Part shown: in pieces, positions 1 through 8,800 of the stretch
Position numbering within the stretch: the first letter of the stretch is position 1
How the letters are laid out: each line of letters opens with the position of its first letter
Assembly (NCBI GenBank): GCA_015679605.1
Contig: JAAAVE010000584.1
Coordinates: forward strand, 6,191 to 16,491
DNA from: Podila epigama
Lineage: Eukaryota > Mortierellomycota > Mortierellomycetes > Mortierellales > Mortierellaceae
Direction of reading: 5' to 3'
DNA length: 10,301 nucleotides
The notes under the pieces: generated by a model
Told to the model about the DNA's origin: nothing
Databases searched by the model: none
The model's input: the letters and a program-made list of their open reading frames with translations, nothing else
Translations under genes and position numbers: made by a program

Positions 1-492
1 AGCGACTGCAGTGACGGGCAGGAGTCTAACAACACGGATGGCCTTCAATCTCCTCTCAGCAGTCCAAAAGGGTCTTCTGGTGTTCAGCATCCTCAAACCA
101 GTTCACTCATGTTGCCGCTAAAGTTGTTTCGGCGGGAGATTCAAGCACAGGCGAGGGTTCCACGTCCATTGCGGTGGAACGATACTATCCAACCTCAGGA
201 GGAGGCTCGTCAGCAGGAGGAGGCGGAGCGGCAACGGCAGGCGCACGAAGCGGCAGCCCAAGCGACACAGCAGGGACAACCCCAGATGCAGGAAGGGACA
301 CGGGAGCATTCTATCGCCTTACTACAGCGACAAATAGTCATGAGGTTGCAATATATGGAGGACCAGCTGGAGGTGGGTGCAGCGTCAGCCCATACCGAGG
401 AGGCCGAAGCTTGGTTCTTGAATCAGTATGTTGCGGTTCAACAGCTGGCGCGAGTCTTGCATCTTGATCTGGCACGGTATCATGAGCCTTAG
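1..492 (+). CDS. 3' end of an unrecognised Gln/Glu-rich protein gene (partial, start outside window)
   Basis: The frame beginning at base 1 is open to a TAG at 490-492 and gives 163 residues; the true start lies upstream. The first ~36 residues are Ser/Gly/Gln-rich and look disordered. Window residues ~65-100 are rich in Gln, Glu, Arg and Ala with EEARQQEEAERQRQ-like heptad spacing, suggesting a coiled coil. The last ~60 residues look more folded, with an amphipathic stretch (IALLQRQIVMRLQYMEDQ) and a hydrophobic WFLNQYVAVQQLARVLHL segment. An AATAAA at 558-563, 66 bases past the stop, fits its 3' end. I do not recognise the family. The overlapping frames (for example 174-467 +) have biased Gly/Ala composition and look like shadows. 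The open frame from the window edge, together with the poly(A) signal, is the main support. Confidence 0.6.
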   Translation, partial: SDCSDGQESNNTDGLQSPLSSPKGSSGVQHPQTSSLMLPLKLFRREIQAQARVPRPLRWNDTIQPQEEARQQEEAERQRQAHEAAAQATQQGQPQMQEGTREHSIALLQRQIVMRLQYMEDQLEVGAASAHTEEAEAWFLNQYVAVQQLARVLHLDLARYHEP

Positions 493-557
493 GACCTCTT
501 GCAGATATTCGCAGCGATGGTGGTCGCTTCAGAGCCAGCAAACATAGTCTCCGTGCG

Positions 558-563
558 AATAAA
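558..563 (+). terminator. Poly(A) signal AATAAA for the 1-492 gene
   Basis: A canonical AATAAA lies 66 bases downstream of the stop codon at 490-492, followed by an A-rich stretch. It is a plausible cleavage/polyadenylation signal for the plus-strand gene entering from the left. The signal is seen; its use is inferred. Confidence 0.5.
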
Positions 564-1005
564 AAAGAAGCCATGTATCCAAACATACACGCATGACACG
601 GGAAAGAAAGAATCTCACACCCATAAAAAGAAGTACATTCGACATTGATCAAAGAATGAAGAAGCGAATGAACGATGCTGGGGAGATCGATCACCTAGAT
701 CAATACATTTATTGAGGGTGGTGGTGGTCGGAAAAAATTAAAAAAAAGAAGCACAAAAAGCAGATGGAGGACAAGAAAACGAAAACAAGAACATCCTCGA
801 TTGTCGAGATTCAAAGGTATCAATGGTGCCCTTTCTATGATGCATCGTTTCAAAGCAGACATACGACGATGAGTGCGCCAACAATTTACGTAAAAAAGAC
901 AGGAAACCGTTATGCATTGTTATACAGACGTCGTAGGCGCTTGGACATCCAAACATATATGGATGAGTGCTTGTGTATGGTGAGCAGCGTGAGCATGTTC
1001 TCTCC

Positions 1006-1025
1006 TCGCGACCACTCGCGACCAC
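1006..1025. repeat. Perfect 10-bp tandem duplication (TCGCGACCAC x2)
   Basis: TCGCGACCAC occurs twice back to back. The core GACCACT recurs at 1086 and 1096 in a second tandem pair. The 10-bp period places copies on the same helical face, as in multi-site binding for a DNA-binding protein; the role is inferred. Confidence 0.85.
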
Positions 1026-1054
1026 TTTTTTCTTTCTTTTTTTTTTTTTCTTTT
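1026..1054. repeat. T-rich homopyrimidine tract
   Basis: A run of T interrupted by a few C residues lies directly between the two GACCACT repeat pairs. Such poly(dA:dT) tracts commonly disfavour nucleosomes in fungal promoters; here that role is only inferred from sequence and position. Confidence 0.8.
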
Positions 1055-1085
1055 ACACAAGTCGTCAACTGGCAATTAACATGTA

Positions 1086-1108
1086 GACCACTTGCGACCA
1101 CTTGCGAC
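1086..1108. repeat. Second 10-bp tandem pair (GACCACTTGC x2 plus GAC)
   Basis: GACCACTTGC is repeated twice and followed by a partial third unit. It shares GACCACT and the same 10-bp spacing with the pair at 1006-1025, giving four GACCACT copies at 1010, 1020, 1086 and 1096. An ACGCGT hexamer follows at 1122-1127. Confidence 0.85.
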
Positions 1109-1121
1109 AGTTGAATTGGGA

Positions 1122-1127
1122 ACGCGT
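1122..1127. promoter_or_regulatory. MCB-type ACGCGT hexamer
   Basis: ACGCGT is the MluI cell-cycle box bound by MBF (Mbp1/Swi6-type) factors in ascomycete fungi. There is only one copy, about 210 bp upstream of the TATA box at 1335, so it may be chance. The proximity to phased repeats makes a regulatory role possible. Confidence 0.3.
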
Positions 1128-1321
1128 GGGCTGAAATACGCAAAAATAGCCTAAATGCCTAAAAGCCAGAGTGCCCAAAGATTGCGCGATCAGTCTCATG
1201 ATTTTTACAACAACATTATCATCTTCTTGTGCTTCTTCTTTCTCCACACCTCTCTTTCTCACTCACACTACCCCATATGCTACTCATATCACTATAACTA
1301 GTCTAGTTGTACGCTTATAGC

Positions 1322-1334
1322 ACCGCCTGGCGGT
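1322..1334. promoter_or_regulatory. 13-bp palindrome ACCGCC-T-GGCGGT abutting the TATA box
   Basis: The two 6-bp arms are perfect inverted repeats around one central T, and the last base is immediately followed by the TATA box at 1335. This GC-rich dyad stands out in an AT-rich flank and has the form of an operator for a dimeric factor. The binding protein is unknown. Confidence 0.55.
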
Positions 1335-1343
1335 TATAAAATA
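1335..1343 (+). promoter_or_regulatory. Candidate TATA box TATAAAATA (+ strand)
   Basis: TATAAAATA fits the TATA consensus. Initiation would be expected roughly at 1365-1385, upstream of the 1829-2221 ORF on the same strand, with an ATG at 1441 as an earlier possible start. Whether this drives a coding or noncoding RNA cannot be told from sequence. Confidence 0.45.
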
Positions 1344-1647
1344 TTTATCTGTGCACTAGAGTTTCGTTCATTCAACATTGGTTTTTATTGTACTGGTGTT
1401 GTGTATTCTACATATTCTTCAGGACTGGCATCTCTTGAAAATGGTCTATTTGTGTCCCTCGATGTGGTCTCTTGAACAAAGGTAAAGGAAAAAAATGTGT
1501 AGAGGATAGTGAAGTAGCAAAAAGTGCTAGCAGGCTTTGGTTGAGATGGTTGAGATACTTACCTTGATTCCAGGCTTGTGTTACTGACGTGCTTGTCTAT
1601 CTGTGTTGCTCGTACGTGCCACGAATCCGTAGGACAAGTTGCTATTT

Positions 1648-1681
1648 GAATAGTGAGGTTCAGGACCCGCCCTCACTATTC
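1648..1681. repeat. Stem-loop 1: perfect 11-bp inverted repeat, 12-nt loop
   Basis: GAATAGTGAGG at 1648-1658 is the exact reverse complement of CCTCACTATTC at 1671-1681. It is the first of three stem-loops within 160 bp. Confidence 0.85.
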
Positions 1682-1726
1682 GTATCTTCTGGGAGTACGA
1701 TCTCGTCGTCGACAGAGGTTCTGACA

Positions 1727-1764
1727 TGCGAATGCGAATAGAGATATTTGTATTCGCATTCGCA
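1727..1764. repeat. Stem-loop 2: perfect 14-bp inverted repeat, 10-nt loop
   Basis: TGCGAATGCGAATA (1727-1740) and TATTCGCATTCGCA (1751-1764) are exact reverse complements. The arm contains a 6-bp internal repeat (GCGAAT twice). A third copy of the arm with one mismatch lies at 1791-1804. Confidence 0.9.
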
Positions 1765-1781
1765 GCGCAAGAAAACCATGT

Positions 1782-1807
1782 AAGTGTGAATATTTGCATT
1801 CGCACTT
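1782..1807. repeat. Stem-loop 3: 10-bp inverted repeat with one mismatch, 6-nt loop
   Basis: AAGTGTGAAT (1782-1791) pairs with ATTCGCACTT (1798-1807) apart from one position that would be a G-U wobble in plus-strand RNA. It ends about 20 bases before the ATG at 1829. Its right side reuses the 14-bp word of stem-loop 2, so copies of that word could also pair between the two structures. Confidence 0.75.
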
Positions 1808-1828
1808 GAGATTCCATGTGCGAGACTC

Positions 1829-2221
1829 ATGGGTGAGTCAGTTAAAATCAACTTGTCACCCTTTGTTCGCGCGATGACCGTCTTTGGTTCAAGTTCGTTT
1901 AAAGATGAAACGAAGTTTTGGCTCATGGATTACAAGGGGATGTTTCGACTTTTTCATTTCGACTCGTTTTTGATTCCAGTCAAAAAAGAGGGCTCTGGAA
2001 CGAGGATGAGGGCTGCAGCTTTGAGCTGCATAGAACTGGCCACTCGCGTGGAACTAGAGCTTCAAAAACGAGAAACCGAGAAAGTTCCTATTTTGTTTCG
2101 CGAGAGGCTGGCTCTTCAAAAGGCCCTCACAGAAATTCGGATGACAACTCCAACACCCGATAGGCCAAAAAAAATAAAGAAAAAGAAAATCCTACATGTG
2201 AACAACAGTGCATGTGAATAA
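1829..2221 (+). CDS. Small hypothetical protein, possibly a fragment of a Mucorales multicopy family
   Basis: An ATG at 1829 opens 130 codons to TAA at 2219-2221. The middle has patterned hydrophobic and aromatic residues (KFWLMDYKGMFRLFHFDSF, then LIPVKK) and a helical RMRAAALSCIELATRVELEL stretch, so it does not look random; the tail is Lys-rich (KKIKKKK). The WLMDYxGMFRLxxxxxFLIP pattern resembles, from memory only, the C-terminal part of hypothetical proteins repeated in Mucorales genomes. If so, this is a decayed or 5'-truncated copy, or the last exon of a spliced gene whose earlier exons I could not define. Two short upstream ATG frames (1778, 1815) precede it. The alternative is a fortuitous ORF. 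No catalytic motif is visible. Confidence 0.4.
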   Translation: MGESVKINLSPFVRAMTVFGSSSFKDETKFWLMDYKGMFRLFHFDSFLIPVKKEGSGTRMRAAALSCIELATRVELELQKRETEKVPILFRERLALQKALTEIRMTTPTPDRPKKIKKKKILHVNNSACE

Positions 2222-2222
2222 A
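2217..2222 (+). terminator. AATAAA overlapping the stop codon of the 1829 ORF
   Basis: The TAA stop at 2219-2221 is embedded in AATAAA, so a transcript using this signal would have a very short 3' UTR. It lies just upstream of the 79-bp gap to the convergent INO80 stop codon. Another AATAAA at 2173-2178 lies inside the ORF's Lys-rich tail. Confidence 0.4.
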
Positions 2223-2268
2223 ATCATTTCTTTATCCATTCGTGCAAATAGAAAGATAGTTACATTAT

Positions 2269-2274
2269 TTTATT
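2269..2274 (-). terminator. Poly(A) signal for INO80 (AATAAA on the minus strand)
   Basis: TTTATT on the plus strand reads AATAAA on the minus strand, 26 bases past the INO80 stop codon and within an A/T-rich stretch. It is the obvious polyadenylation signal for the minus-strand gene. Confidence 0.55.
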
Positions 2275-2300
2275 TTATCTTTTTTTGTGATTAAGAGTAT

Positions 2301-2846
2301 TTAAAAGTCTTCCATATCATTTCCTTCGTCTCCTGCAAACTTTTGTTCGAGCAAGGCTGCTGCTGCTGCTGCATCTGCTGCCGCTTGTGCCTTCTTGCCT
2401 AATTTTGGAGCCTTTTTCACACGCGGTTCCTTGGCTGGCTTTGGTTCCTTTAACGCCTTTGGTTTTGGTCCACGTTTACCCTTGGGTTTCTCCTGTACGT
2501 TTTCCGCTGTAGGCGTACCCTCTCCTCGGTTCTCCATCTCGTTCCACATTTCATCTAACGTCCGACCCTGTCGTGGCGTGGCAGATCCAGAAGGTGTATC
2601 GCCTGAAGCTCCAATAATGGCACTACTACTACGGCTACCACCAATACTGTTGCTGTCGTCTTTCTTTGAACGCTTCGAAGGACGACCTCCACTCGAGGCA
2701 GCTCCGCTTTTACGCGAATTCCTAGAGATTTCTTCCTCAGCTTTACGTTTCATCTGTTGTTCCTGAAGTTTGGTCGCCAGCTCGTCATCATCCAGAAGCA
2801 AGGATACAATTTCACGAGGCTTGAAATCAACATTCTGTTTGAACTC
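2301..2846 (-). other. INO80: INO80 basic C-terminal tail with AT-hook-like motifs
   Basis: After lobe 2 come a short acidic [16 protein letters not shown] helix, a Ser/Gly-rich basic region with [10 protein letters not shown] (~2043), a [10 protein letters not shown] patch, a Lys/Pro-rich GKRGPKPK repeat-like region (~2112-2145), a poly-Ala run and an acidic end ([10 protein letters not shown]). The two G-R-P / R-G-P-K cores resemble AT hooks, which bind the minor groove of AT-rich DNA. The function in this protein is inferred. Confidence 0.75.
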
Positions 2847-5800
2847 GCCACCAGAGATGACCACCTTTTGGATCTCATCCTTTTGCTTGGCTCGCTGTAA
2901 GATCCGTTCCTCAATTGTACCCTTGGTGATCAGTCTATACACAGTGACTTGTCTTGTCTGGCCAAGACGATGCGCTCGGTCCATTGCTTGCTGGTCGACT
3001 GTTGGGTTCCAATCGCTATCATAAAAGATAACAGTATCGGCCGCTGTCAAGTTGATACCCAGTCCACCTGCACGGGTACTGAGCAAAAAGATAAAGATCT
3101 CGGGGCGCGTCTGCCAATCTGTCACCATGTCGCGACGGTCCGAAATCTTGGACGAGCCATCCAGACGCAGGTACTTGTATTGACGATACGTGAGGTATTC
3201 TTCCATCAAGTCAATCATCTTGGTCATCTGGAAGTAGACCAACACACGATGTCCTCCAGCCTTCAATTCGACAAGCAGCTTATCCAGCACAGCAAGCTTT
3301 CCAGAATCCATGATAAGCTGTTTCATCTGCGGAACCTCGATGGACGAATATCCCACCGAACTCAAGGAGGGCTCACCTAGTAGTCCACGACCACCGTTAA
3401 TATTCCACAAGTCGGCAACGGGCGAATCTAGCTTGGGCTTGTAGGGCTCCTCAGTCATGTGTTCAGAGACACCAAGAAGCATTTGTCGCATCTGTTGGTC
3501 AAAGAGTATCCGCTCTTGGTCAACTAGGAATGTCCGATCTGAGCAAATAATGTCGATGGGTGGTGCCACTGCCTTGGGTCTATAGGCAGGTTGCATCATG
3601 GGCAGATACTCCCCAAGGTCTGATTTGTAAAGTACCTGTCCAAGCTCTCTGGTATGAGTGAGAAGAGATTGATTGCTGAGGGAAAAGGGATCCGACATTT
3701 CCGAGATCAAGAATCGAGCAAATGTATTTGCTGGCGTTGAAGGGGTATTTCCATCATCATAGTTGTCATCATCACTGTTATCAAGATCAAAGTCCAGATT
3801 GTATCCCCGTCTGGATCGCCTCTCTGCAGTCTCGACATGTTGCACAAATCGCTCAAGAAGATGACCCCTGAAGATCTTGCTTGCCTGCGATGGCGAGAAA
3901 TCCGAGAATCGAAGGAAAGAAAAGGCACCTTGCTGCTCAAACATAGACTCTACAATGTTATCTGGTGTCCAAATGTTGAGGAGCTTGTCGAGATGTTTGC
4001 TGTCCGATCCCGCATTGGAGCCCTCAGACGGCACTTTGAGCAAGCCACCATCACGGAACAGTTTCTTGGGAATCGTGTACGTGATATGGCTCTTGGTTGT
4101 GTAAGGAGCATAGAGATCATCGCCCTCACGAGCGATCGATGGTGTCTGACTGAAGGAGCAGAGGGCCAGCGGAGAGACAACATCTGCACGTTCAAATAGC
4201 TCAGGATGATTACAGACCTTTCGGAATTGCATGACCAGATTCATCAGACTGTCTACCGAGTCTGTGTCGTTCAACGAGGATGCCTTTTCCAACAATTCTG
4301 CAATCGAAATCTTTTCCTTTAGTCCACGATACAATGCACGTTGTCGAGCAGTCAACTCACAGCTGATCTCGAGTTCAATCTAATAGTCAGAGATAGAAAG
4401 ATAGGGGATAGATGGTTAATCGTTGCTAGTTGCTTGCCGCTTTTCTCTCTCACTCTCGTCCGTATCTTGTAGATACTCCTTCATAAAGTCAAAAACTTGG
4501 AAAAGTAATAGGCATAAGACATACCTTATCACCAAGCTCGTTCTGAACATTCTTCTTGATACGACGCAACATGAATGGCTTTAGAATCATATGAAGACGC
4601 TTCAGTTGATGCTCGTTTAAAGTTCCCTTGTTCTCGGCGTGAGATTCAATATCCTTGGAGAACCACTCGCTAAACTCTTCATGAGAGTCAAACAAGCTTG
4701 GCATGATAAAGTGCAAAAGTGCCCACAACTCTTGCATGCTGTTCTGGATGGGTGTTCCTGTCAGAAGTAATCTGTTGCGGCAATTGAATCCGAGCAAGGT
4801 CTTCCATCGGTTGCTCGACGAGCTCTTGATCGCCTGCGCCTCATCCAGGACCATGTATTGCCATTTGACGCGCTGAAAGTACTTTTCATCGGCCACCACT
4901 AGCTGGTACGATGTGATAATGACATGGAAGGGCGCTTCCTTGTTGTAAACTTGCTTCTTGAGCCAAAACTTGCGGAGAGTCTTGCGGTCACTGATGGTAC
5001 CCCAGTAAGGAAGTGCCTTGAGGTCGGGTGTGAACTTTGTAAACTCTTGCTGCCAGTTATGAAGCGTCGAAGCTGGTGCAATGACCAAGAATGGACCCCA
5101 GATGTTTTGAGCTTCGGCCAAATGTGCCATCAACGAGATGGACTGTACCGTTTTACCCAAACCCATCTCGTCTGCAAGGATACCGTTGATGCCTTGCTCG
5201 TACAAGTTGGCTAGCCAGTTCAAGCCCTTGATCTGGTACCCCTTCAGCTGGCACATTAGCATCTTGGGTTGTTCAATCTCTGTGATGGTCGGCATACTCG
5301 TTGGGTTTTGGAAGTTCATCTCGTCAACTATGCAGTACACCAAAAAAAGAGGAATGAAAAGTGAAAAGTCAGCAATATTTTCAGAACATTGCACTGCCGT
5401 CGTCTTTGTTGGAATCGAGCTTGAGAGTGCAACCAATGCCAGCAAACTTAACATGAATGGACAGAAAAACAAAAAAAGAATTGCACATACGATCGGATTG
5501 ATTAAGCGCAATGTTGGGACGTTCTTCTCGATGCTCCCTGACACTCTCATCAAAGTTCTTTGTACGCTCTTGTGCTGCCAGCAGCGCCTGTTGAGCGCCC
5601 CACTTGGCCTGTGCCTCGAGTGCCTCATCTGTCGCTTCTTCGAAATCCAACTCGCCCTCAACTGGCGTATGGTTAGGATCCTGTGCGATCGCCATTTCCG
5701 AAGGATCCGTTGGGGGCTGCATCCGCACTCGCACTGACTCGTCGTCTGCTTCTGCAGCTTCGGCTAGAATGAAAAAACATAAACAGCGGTTAAAATAAGA

Positions 5801-8800
5801 AATTATATGCTACATTCACAACTCCTTGACATTTTTGACAGACAATCAAACAAGAAAGAGAGAAAAAAAAAAAACTTACTGCCAATCTTTTTGCCAATGA
5901 AATGGCTGTACAACTCTGTTTGTGTAATCAAAAAGTTGAGCTTGCGTGCTTGGCGGCGAGCTTCGCGCATCTCTTCTTCAACTCGCAACTTCTCGATCGC
6001 CTCCTTTTCAGCCTTCTTGCGTAGTTCACGTTCCTCGCGCTCGTTACGCTTCCAAAAGAGAAGCATTTCGCGATTCACTTTACGGGCTCGAGCATGGATT
6101 TCCTTGCTCGTCTTGACCGAACGGCTAGCCGCCCTCCTGATCTCTCTCTGACATAGCTGGGCAACTTTTTTACAATTTTGCACCTTGGTTGAAGATGAGC
6201 TAGCCAGAATCTTGGTCATCTATATATACAACAGAAGACAGAGCGAGGAGCCAAAAAGGTAAATGTATGCGGGCAAAAAGAAAAGTAAAGTGTCAACATC
6301 ATATATTCTAAAAATCACTATCATGCACGACTCCACATACATAAGCAAAGCAACACACTCTTCCACTTGCTTCTTACCTCACGGATCTGACGATGTGCAA
6401 TCAAGTCCCAAATGGCACGTCGACGGGACTCGTACTCTCGTTCCTGCTTCCTTGCAATATATTCTGGATCAGTAGACTCGGGTTGACCCACTTCAGGCTT
6501 TTCGTCCTCCAATGGTTCCAAGGTCCTTCGGGTGGTCTCTTCATATTCTGGAGCATCGCTCTCTTCAGCCTCTTGCTCCTCCTCTTCCTCTTCGTACTTG
6601 TTGGAGCCAGGGACGTGTGCGTCCTGATCGTCAGACTCTTCTTGGGGCGTGGCTGGTGGGCGGTAACCAACTTCTCTGATCTTGGCCATTGCTCTGACTT
6701 GAGCGAGAGCTGCTGCATCGGCAGCCATCTTTTTCTCTCGTCGTTTCTTTTCTGCTTTGGTTTCTTTCCGTGCCAACTCTTCCTCTTGCTCACCCTTGAC
6801 GTCTCCAGAGAGTAGCTGCATCTTTTTCCGACCACGCCCACGACCCTTGGCGACAGGAACTGGCTGACTCGCCCCTCTACTTGAGCCTTGACCTCCTGCT
6901 CCAAGATATCCTTCATCTTGGTCATCCACTTGATCTGTTGACTCTGAAGGTGTCTGTGATTCCATACGCTTTTCTTGCTTGACCAAAAACTTTTCATGCA
7001 ACTTTCTGCGTTTTTGCTTTTTTTTTTAAGATTGCACAGAAAAAGAGGATTTAAAAAAAAAAACCCAAGATTAACCACTTGTTATGCATGGTATATCATT
7101 CAAAGTACATAAAACACGCGCATATATGAAACTTACTGCCGAATGTGCATCGTATGCCTTTTGCACCTTTTGACCTCGCTTCTGGACATCCAACATATAG
7201 GTCATAAAGTCTTTAGGCCGTGAAAAGTCATCGTCGTCATATTCATCTTCACGAGTGTGTGCATGAGAGCGTCCACCATCCGTAGATAGAGCATTGTCGA
7301 AAATCTCTTGCTCCTCCATGCTCGACTCGACGGGGCGTGAACGCTTCGTCCCGGTTCCGTTCGAATACGATACATAGTCTGAAGTGTCGGCAGAACTGTG
7401 AGGGAGATCCTTGTTCTTGGGTTTCCTGCCGCGCTTAGTCTTTGTCTTAGCTGGTGCTTCTGAGACGGAGCTCTCTGTTGCAGACTGGGCGCCTGTGCCA
7501 TCATCTACCTTTGACTTTATCGAATTCGAATGCCTTTCTTGTTCTGTCTTTGGACGACGTTTTGCCTGAGCTAAAGAATGCTTCTGGGGTTGACCTGCTT
7601 GGCCTGGACGTGGATCAGCATTCGAGCTTAATTTGGATCCTTGGTACGTGGCCCCTTGAGGCTCTGATCGGTCCTCATCTTCGTGGTCCCGGTGATGCGA
7701 TGATGAGGGATGATGAGCATCCATGTCGCGATGATCCCGATATGGCCGATCTCGAGAACTCAACGTCCGTGGATAGTCATAACTATGAGGTAATGATGGA
7801 GATCGACCCCGTCCACCATGCATTGGCAGAGGCTTGGCTCTATCTGAATAGTGACCGATGGTCCTGTCATGGTCGGCATGATGATGGTGAGGAGAAGTGT
7901 ATCCTTCCCGGACAGGCGACCGTCCTCGACTATGATCGATAGGTGGTGGGGACATGGGTGATTGTGATCTGGGCCATCTTCCGTGCATATGGCTGGTTGG
8001 GTACCTGTTCATTACATCGGGTGAAACGTCGCGAGAGACTCTATCGTCCACAAGCTGCGAGATTGACATTGCCTGTGGTCTCCGTGATGTGTATGCCGGT
8101 GAGTAATTAGGCGAGGGTGATCGAGATGAGATATATGTAACATTCTGGTAATCTCCAGACATTCGTCGTTGCGTCGGTGGAGCATACTTGGCGAGTTATT
8201 GGTTATTGAGGAGAAAGAAAGAGAAAGAAAGCGAACACATCAGCCTGTAGAACTAGATTGGTACATTGACTTTACATAAAACTTGTTATTTTCGTCAACT
8301 CTTATACCTGATATCGAGCAGGAGATCGATCGCGTGGTGATGAGGCCCGGGGCCATGGTGGACTCTGCGAACGACGCTGATAGCTTGCCTGCCCATGATG
8401 GCCTTGCATGTAATACATCTATTAAGTGGTACAAGTCATTATGAGAAGGCCGGTGCGCAAAACAAATGGATAAGGCATTGTCAATAGACTGCTATAACAA
8501 AAACAATACTAGCCACCCATCTTTTTCATTTTCGAGGACATGAGAATATGAACACATGTGTTTTACCTTCTCACGCTCTACACCTTCGTCGACGCTTGTT
8601 GACCGTCTCCGATAAGATACTGCGGATCGTGACCTGTGTTCTGGTGACCGTCCAGCTCCCCAATTACCATGGTCCGTGTTCAGTGGCGTCTGACGGTGTC
8701 GATGATGTACACTAGTTTCATACGACGATAAAGGCGCCTGTGTTGGTGGCGGTGGTGAAGAACCATGGCGCGAATTGTAGCGATAGGGTGACGTTGACTG

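Larger units (their letters stand above)
493..1828. other. Gene-poor intergenic region with repeats and promoter-like elements
   Basis: No reading frame here looks convincingly coding. The longest (764-1114 +, 116 codons) ends in a run of Phe encoded by a T tract and has no recognisable domain. The stretch holds the 3' flank of the left gene, two pairs of 10-bp tandem repeats (1006-1025, 1086-1105), a T-rich tract (1026-1054), ACGCGT at 1122, a pyrimidine-rich block (about 1220-1270), a palindrome plus TATA box (1322-1343), a possible 5' splice site GGTAAAG at 1481-1487, and three stem-loops (1648-1807). A transcript starting near 1370 and running into the 1829 ORF would fit, possibly with an intron from 1482. 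No acceptor gives a convincing coding join, so I do not annotate one. Confidence 0.6.

Noticed and set aside
764-1114. 116-codon plus-strand ORF
   Set aside because: It reads through the T tract as a Phe run and through the 10-bp repeats, has no domain, and has no supporting context.
1441-1648. Possible two-exon micro-gene (ATG 1441, donor 1482, acceptor near 1573, stop near 1648)
   Set aside because: It would give about 38 residues with a hydrophobic centre. The splice sites are plausible but there is no independent support, so it stays a note only.
1648-1681. tRNA-like or Rho-independent terminator reading of stem-loop 1
   Set aside because: It has a GGTTC-like loop sequence but no A box, acceptor stem or CCA context, and the genome is eukaryotic, so a bacterial terminator does not apply.
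1660-1926. Minus-strand frame over the stem-loops
   Set aside because: Its sequence follows the inverted repeats and is antisense to the better 1829 ORF; low-complexity artefact.
5138-5737. 199-codon plus-strand open frame
   Set aside because: It lies antisense to INO80 exons 7-8 and intron 7; its sequence is the complement of conserved ATPase coding and shows no domain of its own.
6401-7078. 225-codon minus-strand frame overlapping exon 5
   Set aside because: It starts inside intron 4 and runs in the wrong frame for the INO80 joins; the correct frame encodes the charged linker and connects to DBINO.
7454-7942. 162-codon plus-strand open frame
   Set aside because: Antisense to INO80 exon 4; it arises from the biased Ser/His/Asp/Arg codon use of that exon.
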